A stretch of 64,000 bases of DNA from Streptomyces sp. S4.7 (GCF_010384365.1 NZ_CP048397.1:4340001-4404000); one strand, 5' to 3'; shown: positions 1-9,242, counted from the first letter of the stretch. Numbers and translations are program-made. Notes: generated from the sequence alone by a model not told the origin.

Positions 1-1
1 G

Positions 2-505
2 CCACGGCTCGACGGTGTGGAGGCGACCCGCCGGATCTGCGCGGAGCCCGGTGCGCCCAAGGTACTCATCCTGACCACGTTCGACCTCGACGAGTACGCC
101 TTCTCCGGGCTCAAGGCGGGCGCCAGCGGCTTCATGCTCAAGGACGTACCGCCGTCCGAACTGCTGACCGCGATCCGCGCCGTGCACAGCGGTGACGCGG
201 TCGTCGCGCCGTCCACGACCCGGCGGCTGCTCGACCGCTTCTCGGCGATGCTGCCGAGCGGCAAGGAGAACGGCGCGGCCTACGGCGCGCTGGAGCGGCT
301 GACCGGCCGCGAGCGCGAAGTCATGCTGCTGGTCGCCCAGGGCCTGTCGAACGGCGAGATCGCCGCCAGGCTGGTGCTCTCCGAGGCGACCGTGAAGACG
401 CACGTCGGCCGCATCCTCACCAAGCTCGGTCTGCGCGACCGGGTGCAGGTCGTGGTGCTCGCGTACGAGTCGGGGCTGGTGCGCGCCGGGGGAGGCGCCC
501 TCTGA
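2..505 (+). CDS. NarL/LuxR-type response regulator, 5' truncated by window edge
   Basis: This is the C-terminal part of a two-component response regulator; the reading frame is open from base 2, so the start and the first part of the receiver lie outside the window. The first residues read PRLDGVEATRRI, which is the segment just after the phosphorylated Asp in receivers. A receiver Lys follows in FMLKDVPP, and a LuxR-type helix-turn-helix starts at LTGREREVMLLVAQGLSN and ends with VKTHVGRILTKLGL. In this family the output domain binds target promoters after phosphorylation by a histidine kinase; the partner kinase is probably upstream, outside the window. The stop overlaps the next start by one base (TGATG), so the next gene is probably cotranslated. 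Confidence 0.93.
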   Translation, partial: PRLDGVEATRRICAEPGAPKVLILTTFDLDEYAFSGLKAGASGFMLKDVPPSELLTAIRAVHSGDAVVAPSTTRRLLDRFSAMLPSGKENGAAYGALERLTGREREVMLLVAQGLSNGEIAARLVLSEATVKTHVGRILTKLGLRDRVQVVVLAYESGLVRAGGGAL

Positions 506-1107
506 TGCTGCTGTGGATCAACGGGCCGTTCGGCGGCGGGAAGACACAGACCGCGCACGAGATCGCGCGGCGGCTGCCGGGCAGCGTCGTCTGCGATCCC
601 GAGTACGTCGGGTTCGGGCTGCACCGCATGCTGCCGACGGGGCTCCGGGGCGACTTCCAGGACCTGCCCGTCTGGCGGCAGGGCGTCCACGACATGCTCG
701 ATCTGGCGCTGCGCGGGCACGAGGGCACCGTCATCGCCCCCATGACGCTCGTCGAGGACGGCTACTTCGAGGAGATCGTCGGCCGCCTGCGCGAGGAGGG
801 GCACGACGTACACCACTTCGCGCTGCTGGCGGCGCGCGAGACCGTCCTGAAGAGGCTCACCGAACGCGGACTCGGGCTGGGACTCATGCGGGAGAGCTTC
901 GCCGTCAGCAAGCTGGACCACTGTCTGGAGCGGCTGTCCCGGCCGGAGTTCGGCGAGCACATCCGTAACGACGGTCTGACGATTCCCCAGGTCGCCGACG
1001 CAGTCGCCGCTTCGGCCGGGCTGCGGCTCACGCCGAACACCGACAGCGCGTTCCGCCACCGGCTGCGGCGCGCCTGGACCGGCGTCAAGCACATCCGCTT
1101 CGACTGA
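505..1107 (+). CDS. AAA/P-loop ATPase, TmrB-like
   Basis: 200-residue protein with an N-terminal P-loop (GPFGGGKT, residues 7-14) and the DLALRGHEGTVIAP...LVEDGYF layout seen in TmrB-like ATP-binding proteins, the group named after a Bacillus tunicamycin-resistance protein. It is a small kinase-like NTPase; no substrate can be read from the sequence, so a resistance role would be a guess. The start codon shares one base with the stop of the response-regulator gene, which argues for one transcript. A short GTAGCC hexamer repeat lies just after the stop. The family call rests on the P-loop and overall pattern; function is unknown. Confidence 0.85.
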   Translation: MLLWINGPFGGGKTQTAHEIARRLPGSVVCDPEYVGFGLHRMLPTGLRGDFQDLPVWRQGVHDMLDLALRGHEGTVIAPMTLVEDGYFEEIVGRLREEGHDVHHFALLAARETVLKRLTERGLGLGLMRESFAVSKLDHCLERLSRPEFGEHIRNDGLTIPQVADAVAASAGLRLTPNTDSAFRHRLRRAWTGVKHIRFD

Positions 1108-1110
1108 ACC

Positions 1111-1140
1111 GTAGCCGTAGCCGTAGCCGTAGCCGTGGCC
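1111..1140. repeat. GTAGCC hexamer tandem repeat
   Basis: Four exact GTAGCC units followed by one GTGGCC variant, immediately after the stop of the TmrB-like gene and before the convergent ArsR-type gene. It has no visible coding role and could vary in copy number by slippage. Confidence 0.85.
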
Positions 1141-1165
1141 CGCGGCCGTGGCGGCTCTGTTCCGG

Positions 1166-2260
1166 TCAGCGCAGCACGCCCTCCAGGAAGTCGCTGCCGA
1201 GCCGGGCCACGAGGGTCACGTCCAACTGGTGCAGCACATAGCGGCCCCGGCGGCGGGTCGTCAGCAGACCGGCCTTGCGCATCACGGCGAGATGCCGGGA
1301 CACCTCGGGCGCCGAGATCCCGTACGTGTCGGCCAGCTCGCCCGTCGTGTACCAGCCCCGCGCGAGGCTCCGGCACATCCGCATCCGCATGGGGTGCGCG
1401 ACCGCCTCCAGACGCAGCTTGACCGTCTCCACGGAGGGCGCGCCGCCCGACGGCTCCGGGCTGCCCAGCGGGTACTGGACGACCGGCTGCCAGCCGGGCG
1501 CGTACAGCGCCAGCAGATGAGGCCAGCCGAAGGCGGTCGGCACGAAGGTCAGACCCGATCCCGCGGCGCTCGTGCAGCCCGACGTGAGCTTGTCGATGAC
1601 GACGGCCCGGCCCCCCGTCGCCGTCTTCGTCAGGCTCACCGCCGGCGAGACGGCGGCGACGGCGTCCGTTAGCCCCTTGCGGCGCAGCAGTTCGGTCTTG
1701 TGCCGGGCGTCGGCGGCCAGCTGGACCCGGACGCGCCGCCAGGTCTCGGCGAAGAACGCCTCGTCGCAGTCCTCCAGGAGCCGCCGTATCCACCCCCGGA
1801 CGGCGGGCGGATCGGTCAGCATGCGCCGTACGAAGGCGGCCTGGTGCGGCCCCCGTGCCGCCGCCAGATCCAGTACGCGCTCGCGCGTCGCGCCGTCCGC
1901 CAGCGGGGACGGCGCGCCCGTGCCGTAGTGACTGGCGCAGGAGATCTCCAGCGCCGCGTCCACGTACTGCTCGTCCGGCATCGTGTCGAGGTCGTCCAGC
2001 TCCTCGGCCAGCGTCTCGCGGGGGCGGGCGGGCAGCAGGATGTCGGAGCGGGCGGACCGCCACAGGAAGTCCGCCTCGTGCAGCCGGTCGGCCAGCTCGG
2101 GCTTGAGGCCGGCGGACGTGGAGGTGACCCAGCCGTTCAGCCGGGCGTGGTGGCCGGGCTCGGACAGCGCGTGCAGGGCGGCGCCCAGCTCGGCGAGCGG
2201 GGAGGGGCCGAAGACGATGCGCTCGTGGGGCAGCCCGGTGATGTCGATGGTCACGCTCAT
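1166..2260 (-). CDS. DUF5937 / ArsR-type winged-helix regulator
   Basis: 364-residue protein with a long N-terminal domain of the DUF5937 type (opening MSVTIDITGLPHERIVFG) and a C-terminal ArsR-like winged helix: VAHPMRMRMCRSLARG, then YTTGELADTYGISAPEVSRH and the wing RRRGRYVLHQLD. Such proteins are probably one-component transcription regulators; the ligand is unknown. The ATG at 2258-2260 was preferred over one 15 bases upstream because MSVTIDITG is the natural beginning of this domain. The gene points towards the TmrB-like gene and lies downstream of the PLP lyase gene on the same strand, with about 55 bases between them. No metal-binding Cys cluster of classic ArsR proteins is visible. 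Confidence 0.85.
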   Translation of the reverse strand: MSVTIDITGLPHERIVFGPSPLAELGAALHALSEPGHHARLNGWVTSTSAGLKPELADRLHEADFLWRSARSDILLPARPRETLAEELDDLDTMPDEQYVDAALEISCASHYGTGAPSPLADGATRERVLDLAAARGPHQAAFVRRMLTDPPAVRGWIRRLLEDCDEAFFAETWRRVRVQLAADARHKTELLRRKGLTDAVAAVSPAVSLTKTATGGRAVVIDKLTSGCTSAAGSGLTFVPTAFGWPHLLALYAPGWQPVVQYPLGSPEPSGGAPSVETVKLRLEAVAHPMRMRMCRSLARGWYTTGELADTYGISAPEVSRHLAVMRKAGLLTTRRRGRYVLHQLDVTLVARLGSDFLEGVLR

Positions 2261-2314
2261 GCACCCATGCTGCACGCCACCACCGACACCACGGCGGACG
2301 ATTGACGCCCTCGG

Positions 2315-3505
2315 TCAATCGTCGGACGCGTTTCCCGCCACCACGCGCGCCATGAACTCAACCACGGCCCGCCGGACGTCGTCCGCCGTCCACTCCAGCC
2401 CGGCCGAACCCACCGTCACCTCCGCCACCGCCACGCCGGGCGGGCCCGCGCCCGACTCGAACCAGCGGCGGAACAGCGTCACACCGGTCTCCTCGGCCTG
2501 CCGTACCGCCGCCTCGTTGAGCACCGCCGCGCCGTACGGAAGCCACACCTGGAACTGGTGCGTGTGCGGCGTTCGCGGATGCACCCGGAACCACGGGGCC
2601 GCCGGTAGCCCCGCCGTGCCCGGCGCCGGCGCCCCAAGCCCCTCCGCCAGCGCCGTCGCGACCACGCGCGCGTGCGCCACGTACGAAGGCAGCCGGGGCA
2701 GCTCCCGTTCGAGCCCCAGCAGCGCGGACAGCGCCGCCGGATACTGCTGGAAGAGCTGTCCTCCGTACCGATGCCGCCACACCCGCGCCTCCTCGACCAC
2801 CGCCGACGGCCCCACGAGCATCGCCCCGGACAGCCCGTCCAGGGACTTGTAGAAGGACACGTACACGCTGTCCGCGAGTCCCGCGATCTCCCTCAGGGGC
2901 CGGCCGAAGTGGGTCACGCACTCCCACAGGCGCGCGCCGTCGAAGTGCACCACCGCGTCGCGCTCGCGCGCCGCCGCCACCACGGCGACGAGCTCGTCCC
3001 ACGTCGGCAGCACGAACCCCGCGTCGCGCAGCGGCAGTTCCAGCATCAGCGTGCCGAACGGCTCGTCAGCGGCGTGGATCTCCTCCGCCGTGGGCAGCCG
3101 GGGCGCGGACGTCGGATGGACCGTACGGAGGCCGCTGACGACCGACAGGGCGCCGCCCTCGTGCACCTCGGGGTGCGCCAGCGGATGCAGCGCCACCGTC
3201 GTGTTCCCGGTGCGCCCCGCCCAGCACCGCAGCGCCACCTGCTGCGCCATGGTCCCGGTCGGGAAGAACGCGGCGGCCGGGAAGCCGAGCAGGTCCGCCA
3301 CCCGGCTCTCCAGTTCGGCGACGACCCCGTCCCCGTACACGTCCGTCCATCCGTCCAGGTCGTGGACCGACGACGCGTCGGCCGCCAGAGCGGCCAGCCG
3401 CTCACCGAGGGGCCGGTCGGCGGAGCTTCGCCAGAGGGTCCGTCCGGACGCCTTCCAGGCGGCCAGCCGTCGTCGTCGTTCGTCCCGTTCGCTGACGTCT
3501 CCCAT
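2315..3505 (-). CDS. Threonine aldolase-like PLP-dependent lyase (beta-eliminating lyase family)
   Basis: 396-residue fold-type I PLP enzyme. The Schiff-base lysine is K220 in YVSFYKSLDGLSGA, and the cofactor-binding Asp is D189 in HFDGAR. Members of this family cleave threonine or allo-threonine to glycine and acetaldehyde, or act on related beta-hydroxy amino acids; the exact substrate cannot be read here. An ATG 165 bases further upstream is open but would run into the divergent gene beginning near 3661, so ATG 3503-3505 (MGDVSERDERRRR) was chosen. It is divergent to the DUF2520-panC operon, with a shared intergenic region of about 155 bases. Confidence 0.88.
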   Translation of the reverse strand: MGDVSERDERRRRLAAWKASGRTLWRSSADRPLGERLAALAADASSVHDLDGWTDVYGDGVVAELESRVADLLGFPAAAFFPTGTMAQQVALRCWAGRTGNTTVALHPLAHPEVHEGGALSVVSGLRTVHPTSAPRLPTAEEIHAADEPFGTLMLELPLRDAGFVLPTWDELVAVVAAARERDAVVHFDGARLWECVTHFGRPLREIAGLADSVYVSFYKSLDGLSGAMLVGPSAVVEEARVWRHRYGGQLFQQYPAALSALLGLERELPRLPSYVAHARVVATALAEGLGAPAPGTAGLPAAPWFRVHPRTPHTHQFQVWLPYGAAVLNEAAVRQAEETGVTLFRRWFESGAGPPGVAVAEVTVGSAGLEWTADDVRRAVVEFMARVVAGNASDD

Positions 3506-3660
3506 GGGGGGATCATCGTCCACGGGGCGGACGGGTCCCAGTCCTTCAGCCGGGGCCGCCCACAGCCTGTGGACAGTCGGGGAATGCCACGAAACGCTGG
3601 CGTAGCATGGCGAGAAATCGTCCGGTACCCGTCGCGGACTGGAACGGAAGGCCCCGTCGC

Positions 3661-4599
3661 GTGAACGCATCAGCAGTTCCCAGAGATCCTCGTGACCCGA
3701 GGGACAGACCCGCCCGGCTCACGGTCGGAGTCGTCGGTTCCGGCCGCGTCGGGCCGACGCTGGCCGCCGCTCTCCGGCTCGCGGGCCATCGCCCCGTCGC
3801 CGCGTCGGGCGTCTCCGACGCCTCCGTACGGAGGGCGGCCGTCCTGCTCCCCGACGTGCCCCTGGTGACGCCCGCCGAAGTGCTCGCCCGCGCCGAACTG
3901 GTGCTGCTGACCGTCCCGGACGACGCCCTGCCCGGCCTGGTCGAAGGGCTCGTCGAGACCGGGGCCGTACGGCCGGGACAGCTGCTGGTCCACACGTCCG
4001 GGCGGTACGGCACGAAGGTGCTCTCCCCCGCGCTGCACGCGGGCGCGCTGCCGCTCGCGCTCCACCCCGCGATGACGTTCACGGGCACCTCCGTGGACGT
4101 CCAGCGGCTGGCGGGCTGCTCCTTCGGGGTCACGGCACCCGACGAACTGCGGCTCGCCGCCGAGGCGTTGGTCATCGAGATGGGCGGCGAGCCCGAGTGG
4201 ATCGAGGAGGACGCCCGCCCGCTCTACCACGCGGCCCTGGCGCTCGGCGCGAACCACCTGGTCACGCTGGTCGCCCAGTCGATGGAGCTGCTCGGCAAGG
4301 CCGGTGTCGCGGCGCCGGACAGGATGCTCGGCCCGCTCCTCGGCGCCGCCCTGGACAACGCGCTGCGCTCCGGCGACGCCGCGCTCACCGGCCCCGTGGC
4401 GCGCGGTGACGCCGGCACCGTCGCCGCGCACGTCGCCGAACTGCGCGAGCACGCGCCCGCCGCCGTGCCGGGCTATCTGGCGATGGCCCGTACGACGGCC
4501 GACCGGGCACTCGCCCACGGTCTGCTCAAGCCGGGGCTGGCGGAGGACCTGCTGGACGTCCTCGCCGACGGCGACCACCAAGGGGGGAGCGGCCGATGA
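3661..4599 (+). CDS. Rossmann-like and DUF2520 domain protein
   Basis: 312-residue NAD(P)-binding protein: Rossmann glycine motif GVVGSGRVG (Gly 26, 28, 31), LTVPDD strand end, and a C-terminal helical DUF2520 domain that resembles 6-phosphogluconate dehydrogenase or ketopantoate reductase C-terminal domains. In Streptomyces this gene usually stands directly before panC, so a role as a reductase linked to pantoate supply is an attractive inference but unproved. The GTG at 3661 is preceded by GGAAGG at good spacing and gives the usual N-terminus (VNASAV); an in-frame ATG at 3607 is less likely. The last four bases overlap the panC start, so the genes are translationally coupled. Confidence 0.87.
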   Translation: MNASAVPRDPRDPRDRPARLTVGVVGSGRVGPTLAAALRLAGHRPVAASGVSDASVRRAAVLLPDVPLVTPAEVLARAELVLLTVPDDALPGLVEGLVETGAVRPGQLLVHTSGRYGTKVLSPALHAGALPLALHPAMTFTGTSVDVQRLAGCSFGVTAPDELRLAAEALVIEMGGEPEWIEEDARPLYHAALALGANHLVTLVAQSMELLGKAGVAAPDRMLGPLLGAALDNALRSGDAALTGPVARGDAGTVAAHVAELREHAPAAVPGYLAMARTTADRALAHGLLKPGLAEDLLDVLADGDHQGGSGR

Positions 4600-5651
4600 G
4601 CCTCGAACTGGCCTCCACGCGCGTGGAGCTGGACCGGCTGCTCGCACGCCACGGCGACCGGCCCCCGGCCGCTCACGGGTCCGCGCCGGCCGCCCGTACC
4701 GCCGTCGTCATGACGATGGGCGCCCTCCACGACGGCCACGCCGCGCTGGTGCGCGCCGCCCGGGAGCATGTCGGCGCGGCCGGTTTCGTCGTCGTCACCG
4801 TCTTCGTCAACCCGCTCCAGTTCGGCGCGGGCGAAGACCTCGACCGCTATCCCCGGACACTCGAATCGGACCTCAAGACGGCCGAGGCGGCAGGCGCCGA
4901 CGCCGTGTTCGCCCCGTCCGTCGACGAGGTGTACCCGGGCGGCACGCCCCAGGTGCGGATCTCCGCCGGCCCCATGGGGGAGCGTCTCGAAGGCGCCGCG
5001 CGGCCCGGCCACTTCGACGGCATGCTCACCGTCGTCGCGAAGCTGCTGCACCTCACCGCCCCCGATGTCGCCTTCTACGGACAGAAGGACGCCCAACAGC
5101 TCGCGCTGATCCGGCGGATGGCCCGCGACCTGAACTTCCCGGTCGAGATCGTCGGCGTGCCGACGGTCCGTGAGGAGGACGGTCTCGCGCTCTCCAGCCG
5201 CAACCGGTTCCTCTCCGCCGCCGAGCGGCGTACCGCCCTCACGCTCTCCCTCGCGCTCTTCGCGGCGAGAGACCGCCTCGGGGCCCAGCACGCGCTGCGC
5301 GCCCGCGCGGAGTCCGCGCCCACGTCCAAGGCCCGTGCCGCCGCCCTCTCCGCGCTCGGCGAGGCCCGTGCCGCCGCCGACACCCACGCGGTGGCCAACG
5401 CCGCCTCCGGTACGCCGCCGACGCGCGGCTGTGGCGCGCACGCCGTACGGTCCGCGGCCCGCGTCGTCCTCGACCGGGCGGCCAGGGACCACCGGTCCTT
5501 CACGCTCGACTACCTGGCCCTCGTGGACCCCGCCGACTTCACCGAGGTCCCCGACGACCACACCGGCGAGGCGATCCTCGCCGTGGCGGCGCGGGTCGGC
5601 GCGACGCGGCTGATCGACAACATCCCCCTGACGTTCGGAGCCGCCCAGTGA
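4596..5651 (+). CDS. panC: Pantoate--beta-alanine ligase
   Basis: PanC joins pantoate and beta-alanine using ATP to make pantothenate, the vitamin precursor of CoA, in the cytoplasm. The nucleotidyl-transferase HIGH-like motif is MTMGALHDGH (residues 39-48), followed by VFVNPLQFG, and the ATP-loop region LSSRNRFLS. The protein is 351 residues, longer than the usual ~280-300, because of an Ala/Arg-rich insertion around residues 225-280 (GAQHALRARAESAP onward); this insertion lies in the C-terminal part and probably does not touch the active site. It overlaps the DUF2520 gene upstream and the nadB start downstream by four bases each, so it sits in the middle of a tightly coupled operon. Confidence 0.97.
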   Translation: MSLELASTRVELDRLLARHGDRPPAAHGSAPAARTAVVMTMGALHDGHAALVRAAREHVGAAGFVVVTVFVNPLQFGAGEDLDRYPRTLESDLKTAEAAGADAVFAPSVDEVYPGGTPQVRISAGPMGERLEGAARPGHFDGMLTVVAKLLHLTAPDVAFYGQKDAQQLALIRRMARDLNFPVEIVGVPTVREEDGLALSSRNRFLSAAERRTALTLSLALFAARDRLGAQHALRARAESAPTSKARAAALSALGEARAAADTHAVANAASGTPPTRGCGAHAVRSAARVVLDRAARDHRSFTLDYLALVDPADFTEVPDDHTGEAILAVAARVGATRLIDNIPLTFGAAQ

Positions 5652-7426
5652 CCGCCGAGTCCGCCCGGCAGCCGGCGCCGGGCCCGCCTGCCGGCATCCA
5701 GCTCACCGCGCCCGTGCCCGGCTGGGCCATCGACGCCGACGTCGTCGTGGTCGGCTCCGGCGTCGCCGGACTCACCGCGGCGCTGCGCTGCACGGCGGCC
5801 GGGCTCAGAACGGTCGTCGTCACCAAGGCGCGCCTCGACGACGGCTCCACCCGCTGGGCGCAGGGCGGCATCGCCGCCGCCCTCGGCGAGGGCGACACCC
5901 CCGAGCAGCATCTGAGCGACACCCTCGTCGCCGGCGCGGGCCTCTGTGACGAGGAGGCCGTACGCACCCTGGTCACCGAGGGCCCCGACGCCGTCCGGCG
6001 CCTGATCGGGACCGGCGCGCGGTTCGACACGTCCGCGACGGGCGACCTCCAGCTGACCCGCGAGGGCGGCCACCACCGCCGCCGCATCGCCCACGCGGGG
6101 GGCGACGCGACCGGCGCGGAGATCTCACGCGCCCTGGTGGACGCGGTGCGCGACGCCTCCCTCCGTACGGTCGAGAACGCGCTGGTCCTCGACCTCCTCA
6201 CGGATGAGCACGGCAACACCTCCGGCGTCACCCTCCATGTGATGGGCGAGGGCCAGCACGACGGCGTCGGAGCCGTCCGCGCCCCCGCCGTCGTCCTGGC
6301 CACCGGCGGCATGGGCCAGGTCTTCTCGGCGACGACCAACCCCGCGGTCTCGACCGGCGACGGCGTGGCCCTCGCGCTGCGCGCCGGGGCGGAGGTCTCC
6401 GACCTCGAATTCGTGCAGTTCCACCCGACGGTGCTCTTCCTGGGTGCCGGGTCGGAGGGCCAGCAGCCGCTGGTGTCCGAGGCGGTACGGGGCGAGGGTG
6501 CCCATCTCGTGGACGCCGACGGGATCCGCTTCATGCTCGACCAGCACGAACTCGCCGAGCTGGCTCCCCGCGACATCGTCGCCAAGGCCATCATGCGCCG
6601 CATGCGGGAGCGGGGCACCGAGCACATGTATCTGGACGCCAGGCACTTCGGCGCGCGGATGTGGGCCACGCGCTTCCCCACGATCCTCGCCGCCTGCCGG
6701 TCGCACGGCATCGACCCGGTCACCGAGCCGATCCCGGTCGCGCCCGCCGCCCATTACGCCTCCGGCGGCGTCCGTACCGACCTGCGCGGCCGTACGACCG
6801 TGCCGGGCCTGTACGCCTGCGGCGAGGTCGCGTGCACGGGTGTGCACGGCGCGAACCGGCTGGCGTCCAACTCCCTCCTCGAAGGGCTCGTGTTCGCCGA
6901 GCGCATCGCGGCCGACATCGCCGCGGTCGCGGCGGCCCCCCGCAACGGGCCCTCCGCCGTCCGGCCCCCGGCCACCGCGCACGGGGCGGCGGATTCCGCC
7001 GCTCTCCTGCCGCTCATCGCCCCCGACGCACGCCTCACGATCCAGCGGATCATGTCCGAAGGCGCGGGGGTCCTCAGGTCCGCCACGAGTCTGGGCACGG
7101 CCGCCGAGGCCCTGGAGGCCGTGTACCAGGACGCGCTGCGCCCCACGGACCGCGGAAAACCCGCCCAGCCGGGCGTCGAGTCCTGGGAGACCTCCAACCT
7201 CCTGTGCGTCGCCCGCGTCCTGGTGGCCGCCGCCCTGGAGCGCGAGGAGACCCGTGGCTGCCACTGGCGCGACGACTTCCCCGAACGTGACGACACCGAC
7301 TGGCGCCGTCACCTCGTCGTGACGCTCGGGGCGGGCCGCGCCCTGGAGCTGAGCCGGACCGACACCCCCGCGTTTCCCGCCGTACGCCCAGCAGATCCCG
7401 CCGTCCCCATGGAGCCGTCACCGTGA
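5648..7426 (+). CDS. nadB: L-aspartate oxidase
   Basis: NadB oxidises L-aspartate to iminoaspartate with FAD, the first step of de novo NAD synthesis. The N-terminal FAD dinucleotide motif is VVVVGSGVAGLTAAL (about residue 33); the active-site segment REGGHHRRRIAHAGGDATG, the HPT triplet in FHPTVLF, and the second FAD segment GLYACGEVACTGVHGANRL are all present. 592 residues, slightly longer than the usual ~540. GTG start overlaps the panC stop (GTGA), and its stop overlaps nadC in the same way. The quinolinate synthase gene nadA is not in the window and must be elsewhere. Confidence 0.96.
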   Translation: MTAESARQPAPGPPAGIQLTAPVPGWAIDADVVVVGSGVAGLTAALRCTAAGLRTVVVTKARLDDGSTRWAQGGIAAALGEGDTPEQHLSDTLVAGAGLCDEEAVRTLVTEGPDAVRRLIGTGARFDTSATGDLQLTREGGHHRRRIAHAGGDATGAEISRALVDAVRDASLRTVENALVLDLLTDEHGNTSGVTLHVMGEGQHDGVGAVRAPAVVLATGGMGQVFSATTNPAVSTGDGVALALRAGAEVSDLEFVQFHPTVLFLGAGSEGQQPLVSEAVRGEGAHLVDADGIRFMLDQHELAELAPRDIVAKAIMRRMRERGTEHMYLDARHFGARMWATRFPTILAACRSHGIDPVTEPIPVAPAAHYASGGVRTDLRGRTTVPGLYACGEVACTGVHGANRLASNSLLEGLVFAERIAADIAAVAAAPRNGPSAVRPPATAHGAADSAALLPLIAPDARLTIQRIMSEGAGVLRSATSLGTAAEALEAVYQDALRPTDRGKPAQPGVESWETSNLLCVARVLVAAALEREETRGCHWRDDFPERDDTDWRRHLVVTLGAGRALELSRTDTPAFPAVRPADPAVPMEPSP

Positions 7427-8445
7427 GCACGCCCGAAGACAGTCCGCGCCCCGAGGCCGTGGACGTACCGCTCATCCAGATCGGCGCCCCGGCGTCGGCC
7501 GCCGGGGGCTGCGGGGACGGCTGCGGCTGTTCCGACGGCGAGGACTCCCTGGAGTGCGGTCTCGACCCCGCGCTGGCCACGCTGCTGGCCGAGGCCGGGC
7601 TCGACCCCGTGCAGGTGGAGGACATCGCCCATGTCGCCATCGGTGAGGACCTCGACCACGGCGTGGACGTGACGAGCGTCGCGACCGTCCCCGCCGACGC
7701 CGTCGCCACCGGCGACTTCACGGCCCGCAGGAGCGGCACGGTCGCCGGACTGCGCGTCGCCGAGGCCGTCCTCTCCCTCGTCTGTACGGAGGACTTCGAG
7801 GTCGAGCGGCACGTCGAGGACGGTGACCGTGTCGAGGCCGGTCAGAAGCTCCTCAGCGTCACCACCCGCACCCGGGACCTGCTCACCGGCGAGCGCAGCG
7901 CGCTCAACCTCCTGTGCAGGCTCTCCGGCATCGCGACCGCCACGCGCGCGTGGGCCGACGCGCTGGAGGGCACCGGCGCGAAGGTGCGCGACACCCGTAA
8001 GACGACACCCGGTCTGCGCGCCCTGGAGAAGTACGCCGTGCGCTGCGGCGGCGGCGTCAACCACCGGATGTCGCTCTCCGACGCCGCCCTCGTCAAGGAC
8101 AACCACGTGGTGGCGGCCGGCGGGGTCGCCGAGGCCTTCAAGGCCGTACGGGACCAGTTCCCCGACCTCGCGATCGAGGTGGAGACCGACACGCTCCAGC
8201 AGGTTCGCGAAGTCCTCGACGCGGGCGCCGACCTGATCCTGCTGGACAACTTCACCCCGGCCGAGACCGCCGAGGCCGTCGCGCTCGTCGCCGGCCGGGC
8301 CCTGCTGGAGTCGTCCGGCACGCTGGTCCTGGAGAACGCCCGCGCGTACGCCGAGACCGGCGTCGACTATCTCGCCGTCGGAGCCCTCACGCACTCCGCC
8401 CCGATCCTCGACATCGGCCTCGACCTGCGCGAGGCGGGTGTCTGA
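7423..8445 (+). CDS. nadC: Nicotinate-nucleotide pyrophosphorylase (carboxylating) with Cys-rich N-terminal extension
   Basis: NadC converts quinolinate and PRPP to nicotinate mononucleotide. Signature residues: RKTTPGLR, KYAVRCGGGVNHR, and LVKDNH, then IEVETDTLQQ and LLDNF for the phosphoribosyl site. At 340 residues it is longer than the usual ~285 because of an N-terminal extension of about 45 residues containing GGCGDGCGCSDGEDSLECG: five cysteines in a short Gly/Asp-rich stretch. Such a cluster could bind metal or be a redox tag, but nothing here proves it. GTG start overlaps nadB by four bases; the stop overlaps coaX by one base. Confidence 0.95.
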   Translation: MSTPEDSPRPEAVDVPLIQIGAPASAAGGCGDGCGCSDGEDSLECGLDPALATLLAEAGLDPVQVEDIAHVAIGEDLDHGVDVTSVATVPADAVATGDFTARRSGTVAGLRVAEAVLSLVCTEDFEVERHVEDGDRVEAGQKLLSVTTRTRDLLTGERSALNLLCRLSGIATATRAWADALEGTGAKVRDTRKTTPGLRALEKYAVRCGGGVNHRMSLSDAALVKDNHVVAAGGVAEAFKAVRDQFPDLAIEVETDTLQQVREVLDAGADLILLDNFTPAETAEAVALVAGRALLESSGTLVLENARAYAETGVDYLAVGALTHSAPILDIGLDLREAGV

Positions 8446-9242
8446 TGCTGCTCACCATCGATGTCGGCAACACCCACACCGTGCTCGGTCTGTTCGACGG
8501 CGAGGAGATCGTCGAGCACTGGCGCGTGTCCACCGATTCGCGCCGCACGGCCGACGAACTCGCCGTCCTCCTCCAGGGCCTGATGGGAATGCATCCGCTG
8601 CTCGGCGACGAGCTGGGTGACGGTATCGAGGGCATCGCGATCTGCTCCACCGTGCCGTCCGTCCTGCACGAACTGCGCGAGGTGACCCGCCGGTACTACG
8701 GAGACGTGCCCGCGGTCCTGGTCGAGCCCGGCATCAAGACCGGTGTACCGATCCTGGTCGACAACCCGAAGGAGGTCGGCGCCGACCGGATCATCAACTC
8801 GGTCGCCGCCGTCGAGCTGTACGGCGGTCCCGCGGTCGTCGTCGACTTCGGTACGGCCACGACGTTCGACGCGGTCAGCGCGCGCGGGGAGTACACGGGC
8901 GGGGTCATCGCGCCCGGCATCGAGATCTCCGTCGAGGCGCTCGGCATCAGGGGCGCCCAGCTCCGCAAGATCGAGCTGGCGAGGCCGCGCAGTGTCATCG
9001 GCAAGAACACGGTCGAGGCGATGCAGTCGGGCATCGTGTACGGATTCGCCGGCCAGGTCGACGGGGTCGTCACACGGATGGCGCGCGAGCTGGCCGAGGA
9101 CCCGGGCGAGGTGACCGTGATCGCGACGGGCGGCCTGGCGCCGATCATCCTCGGTGAGTCGTCGGTGATCGACGAGCACGAGCCGTGGCTGACGCTGATC
9201 GGTCTGCGACTGGTGTACGAGCGCAACGTGTCGCGCATGTAG
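8445..9242 (+). CDS. coaX: Type III pantothenate kinase
   Basis: CoaX phosphorylates pantothenate with ATP, the first committed step of CoA synthesis; type III kinases use ASKHA folds and need a monovalent cation. Seen here: the phosphate-binding loop DVGNTHTVLGLF at the N-terminus, the cation/substrate segment VDFGTATTFDAV, GGVIAPGIEIS, and a late ATGGLAP adenosine motif. 265 residues, normal length. Its start overlaps the nadC stop (TGATG). With panC in the same operon, this transcript makes both pantothenate and its phosphorylated form, next to the NAD genes. Confidence 0.96.
   Translation: MLLTIDVGNTHTVLGLFDGEEIVEHWRVSTDSRRTADELAVLLQGLMGMHPLLGDELGDGIEGIAICSTVPSVLHELREVTRRYYGDVPAVLVEPGIKTGVPILVDNPKEVGADRIINSVAAVELYGGPAVVVDFGTATTFDAVSARGEYTGGVIAPGIEISVEALGIRGAQLRKIELARPRSVIGKNTVEAMQSGIVYGFAGQVDGVVTRMARELAEDPGEVTVIATGGLAPIILGESSVIDEHEPWLTLIGLRLVYERNVSRM

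Noticed and set aside
280..1092. Long open frames on the strand opposite real genes throughout the window
   Set aside because: They are shadows caused by high GC at third positions; they lack ribosome sites and family motifs, and overlap well-supported genes.
3551..3566. DnaA-box-like CTGTCCACA on the minus strand in CCACAGCCTGTGGACAG
   Set aside because: A single 8/9 match within a short palindrome is not evidence of an origin; no cluster of boxes is present.
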